From Candidatus Proteinoplasmatales archaeon SG8-5 (GTDB lineage: Archaea > Thermoplasmatota > Thermoplasmata > SG8-5): a stretch of 15,658 nucleotides of DNA. Location of the stretch: NCBI GenBank assembly GCA_001595885.1, contig LSSH01000070.1, positions 1 through 15,658 of the forward strand. The letters run 5' to 3'. Made by a program: the position numbers and the translations under genes. The notes under the pieces are model-generated. The model was not told the origin of the DNA. It worked only from the letters and a program-made list of their open reading frames with translations, and did not search any database. Numbering within the stretch: the stretch's first letter is position 1; each line of letters begins with the position of its first letter. Below are positions 14,252-15,658 of the stretch, piece after piece.

Positions 14252-14271
14252 GCACAAAATAATAAATGTGC
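14252..14271. promoter_or_regulatory. Dyad GCACA-N10-TGTGC between divergent promoters
   Basis: A perfect 5-bp inverted repeat with an AT-only 10-nt spacer lies in the 241-bp region between the NuoE-like gene and the right-hand flavoprotein gene. Just upstream, TTTATATA (14242-14249) resembles another plus-strand TATA box. Position suggests an operator, but short arms can occur by chance. Confidence 0.3.
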
Positions 14272-14303
14272 CCAAACCTAATACATATCAGACCTCGCAA
14301 ACG

Positions 14304-14311
14304 TTTTATAT
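14304..14311 (+). promoter_or_regulatory. TATA box of the right-hand flavoprotein gene
   Basis: TTTTATAT lies about 50 nt before the TTG start at 14358. Transcription would start near 14335, giving a leader of about 22 nt that contains the ribosome site GAGGTG (14346-14351). Confidence 0.55.
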
Positions 14312-14357
14312 GCTCAAGCCATGCCTGATTCCATTATAATGACACGAGGTGCGATTG

Positions 14358-15658
14358 TTGGATAAAAAGGTCGTCGTCATAGGAGCTGGCAGTGCAGGGG
14401 CTAGTGCATGCTTCGCTGCCCGGAAACACACACGCGATGTAAAAATCACATGCATCAATGACGAGGAGTTCCCCACCTATTCCAGGTGCGCGCTTCCTTT
14501 CGTTGTCGGCGGCGAGATTGAGAACTTCGACATACCCACGGTGTTCAGTTTCGAGTTCTACGAGAAGCAGAAGGTGGATCTCAAGACCAGTACCATCGTG
14601 CGATCCGTTGACACTGATAACAAGGTTGTCAAGACAGACAAGGGCGATTTCCCGTATGATGCCCTCGTCATCACGACTGGCGGTAAGACCAAGATACCTG
14701 GCATCCCCGGCACAGACCTTCCGGGGGTAAAGGTGCTTCGCACGCGACTTGACGGCGAGGACCTGTTCAAAGAAGGACGGAAGGGTCGGACGGCAGTTGT
14801 CAACGGCGCCAGCTTCATCGCTCTGGAGGTCGCGGAGGCCCTCAAGCTCCGCGGGATGGACGTGAAGATAGTAATCAGGTCGAGGGCGCTCAGGAGCATG
14901 ATAGACACCCCGCTATCCCAGGTTGTCGAGGACAAGCTTGTTGAGAAGGGCATCGACATCCTGAAGGGCGAGGCGGTGAGTGCCGTTCTCGGCGACGACA
15001 AGGTCAACGGGGTCAAGGTAGGTGACGCCGAGATACCGGCGGACATTGTGGTCATGTGCACCGGGACGGCCCCCGAGGTGGAGCTGGCGAGATCGATGGG
15101 CATCGAGATCGGCGAACTAGGGGGAATCAAGGTCGACGACCGCCTGGAGACCAACATCAAGGACGTATACGCGGCCGGGGATTGCGTCGAGAGCGAGTGC
15201 TTCATCAGGAAGACGCCGGTCCTCAACGGTCTTGGCACTATCGCAACCCGCCAGGGAATGGTCGCCGGCATCAACGCGGCCGGCGGTGACTTAAAAGCCC
15301 CGCCGGTCCTCAGCGCTTCAGTGATGAGGCTCTTCGATGTTGACATAGGCGCGGTGGGGCCCACCGAGGACTTTGCGAAGGAGGCCGGTATCGATGTCGC
15401 TATATCAACGGTGAAATATCCCTCGCTACCGCATTACTACCCCGGCGGAAAGGATGTTCAGGTCAGATTGTTGGCCGACAAAACAACAGGCAAGATAATC
15501 GGCGGTCAGATTATCGTTCATAAAGGTGCCGCGGAGCGCATCAACATGCTCTCGATGGCGATCTTGAAAGGAACGACGGCACAGGAGCTCAACATGGCCG
15601 ACTTCTGTTACAGCCCTCCGTGCTCCGACACCTGGGCGGCCGAGGCCATCGCTGCCCA
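14358..15658 (+). CDS. CoADR/NADH oxidase-like FAD-dependent oxidoreductase (partial, runs off the right edge)
   Basis: At least 433 residues of a pyridine-nucleotide disulfide oxidoreductase, open to the window end. Seen: FAD motif VVVIGAGSAGAS at the N-terminus, a redox cysteine C44 in YSRCALPFVVGG, the second nucleotide-binding region AVVNGASFIALEVAEAL near residue 147, the FAD motif DVYAAGDCVES, and a C-terminal dimerisation domain ending in YSPPCSDTW, parallel to YAPPYSSAKDP of the CoADR at 5972. Relatives reduce CoA disulfide, polysulfide or O2 with NAD(P)H. There is no early ATG; TTG at 14358 is chosen because GAGGTG lies six bases upstream, with GTG at 14349 as a less likely alternative. 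The GxGxxG of the NAD site is altered to GASFIA. The end, and any rhodanese domain, cannot be seen. Confidence 0.88.
   Translation, partial: MDKKVVVIGAGSAGASACFAARKHTRDVKITCINDEEFPTYSRCALPFVVGGEIENFDIPTVFSFEFYEKQKVDLKTSTIVRSVDTDNKVVKTDKGDFPYDALVITTGGKTKIPGIPGTDLPGVKVLRTRLDGEDLFKEGRKGRTAVVNGASFIALEVAEALKLRGMDVKIVIRSRALRSMIDTPLSQVVEDKLVEKGIDILKGEAVSAVLGDDKVNGVKVGDAEIPADIVVMCTGTAPEVELARSMGIEIGELGGIKVDDRLETNIKDVYAAGDCVESECFIRKTPVLNGLGTIATRQGMVAGINAAGGDLKAPPVLSASVMRLFDVDIGAVGPTEDFAKEAGIDVAISTVKYPSLPHYYPGGKDVQVRLLADKTTGKIIGGQIIVHKGAAERINMLSMAILKGTTAQELNMADFCYSPPCSDTWAAEAIAA

Noticed and set aside
14558..15364. Minus-strand reading frame of 268 codons at the right end
   Set aside because: Its Ser/Thr/Pro-rich translation is the reverse shadow of the FAD-dependent oxidoreductase, whose motifs are clear on the plus strand.
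1..15658. CRISPR arrays, insertion sequences, selenocysteine readthrough
   Set aside because: No regularly spaced repeats, transposase signatures or in-frame TGA in a conserved Sec position were seen.

Overview
The window looks like part of an archaeal chromosome from an anaerobe. The first tRNA gene carries an intron bounded by an archaeal bulge-helix-bulge splice motif. The promoters have TATA boxes about 25-30 nt before the inferred transcript starts, and ribosome sites are GGAGGTGA-type with several TTG starts. The gene content (NADP-linked group 3b [NiFe] hydrogenase, Nuo-like and Sud/Nfn-like electron-transfer modules, CoA-disulfide-reductase-type flavoproteins) fits a fermentative or sulfur-reducing archaeon, perhaps a euryarchaeote such as a Thermoplasmatota relative. 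That placement is inference only.

Layout. (1) 52-263, plus strand: tRNA-Arg(UCG) interrupted in the T-loop by a 137-nt intron. (2) 330-5672, minus strand: hydrogenase region. It begins at the right with a fused beta/gamma iron-sulfur/diaphorase subunit, then the small subunit, then the large subunit. A second promoter follows, driving a hydrogenase maturation protease, a VOC-fold protein and a flavin reductase-like protein. (3) 5673-5971: divergent control region with TATA boxes and two inverted-repeat pairs. (4) 5972-7660, plus strand: CoA-disulfide reductase/persulfide reductase with a C-terminal rhodanese domain. (5) 7650-14116, minus strand: a tight operon encoding NuoE-, NuoF- and NuoG-like subunits, a candidate 31-residue protein between F and G, and the two subunits of a Sud/Nfn-type NAD(P)H:ferredoxin oxidoreductase. 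(6) 14117-14357: divergent control region. (7) 14358 to the right edge, plus strand: a second CoADR/NADH-oxidase-like flavoprotein, starting at TTG and cut by the window.

How the parts may work together. The group 3b hydrogenase would exchange electrons between H2 and NADP(H). The Sud/Nfn pair would link ferredoxin, NADH and NADPH. The NuoEFG-like module is the core used by electron-bifurcating hydrogenases and formate dehydrogenases, but here it has no catalytic hydrogenase or complete formate dehydrogenase domain and is instead fused at operon level to SudBA. The two CoADR-like flavoproteins would use NAD(P)H to reduce disulfides, persulfides or sulfur. The window therefore reads as a redox-balancing island. 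The most unusual parts are the five-gene NuoEFG-SudBA operon, the modified NuoG-like subunit, and the long T-loop intron of the tRNA.
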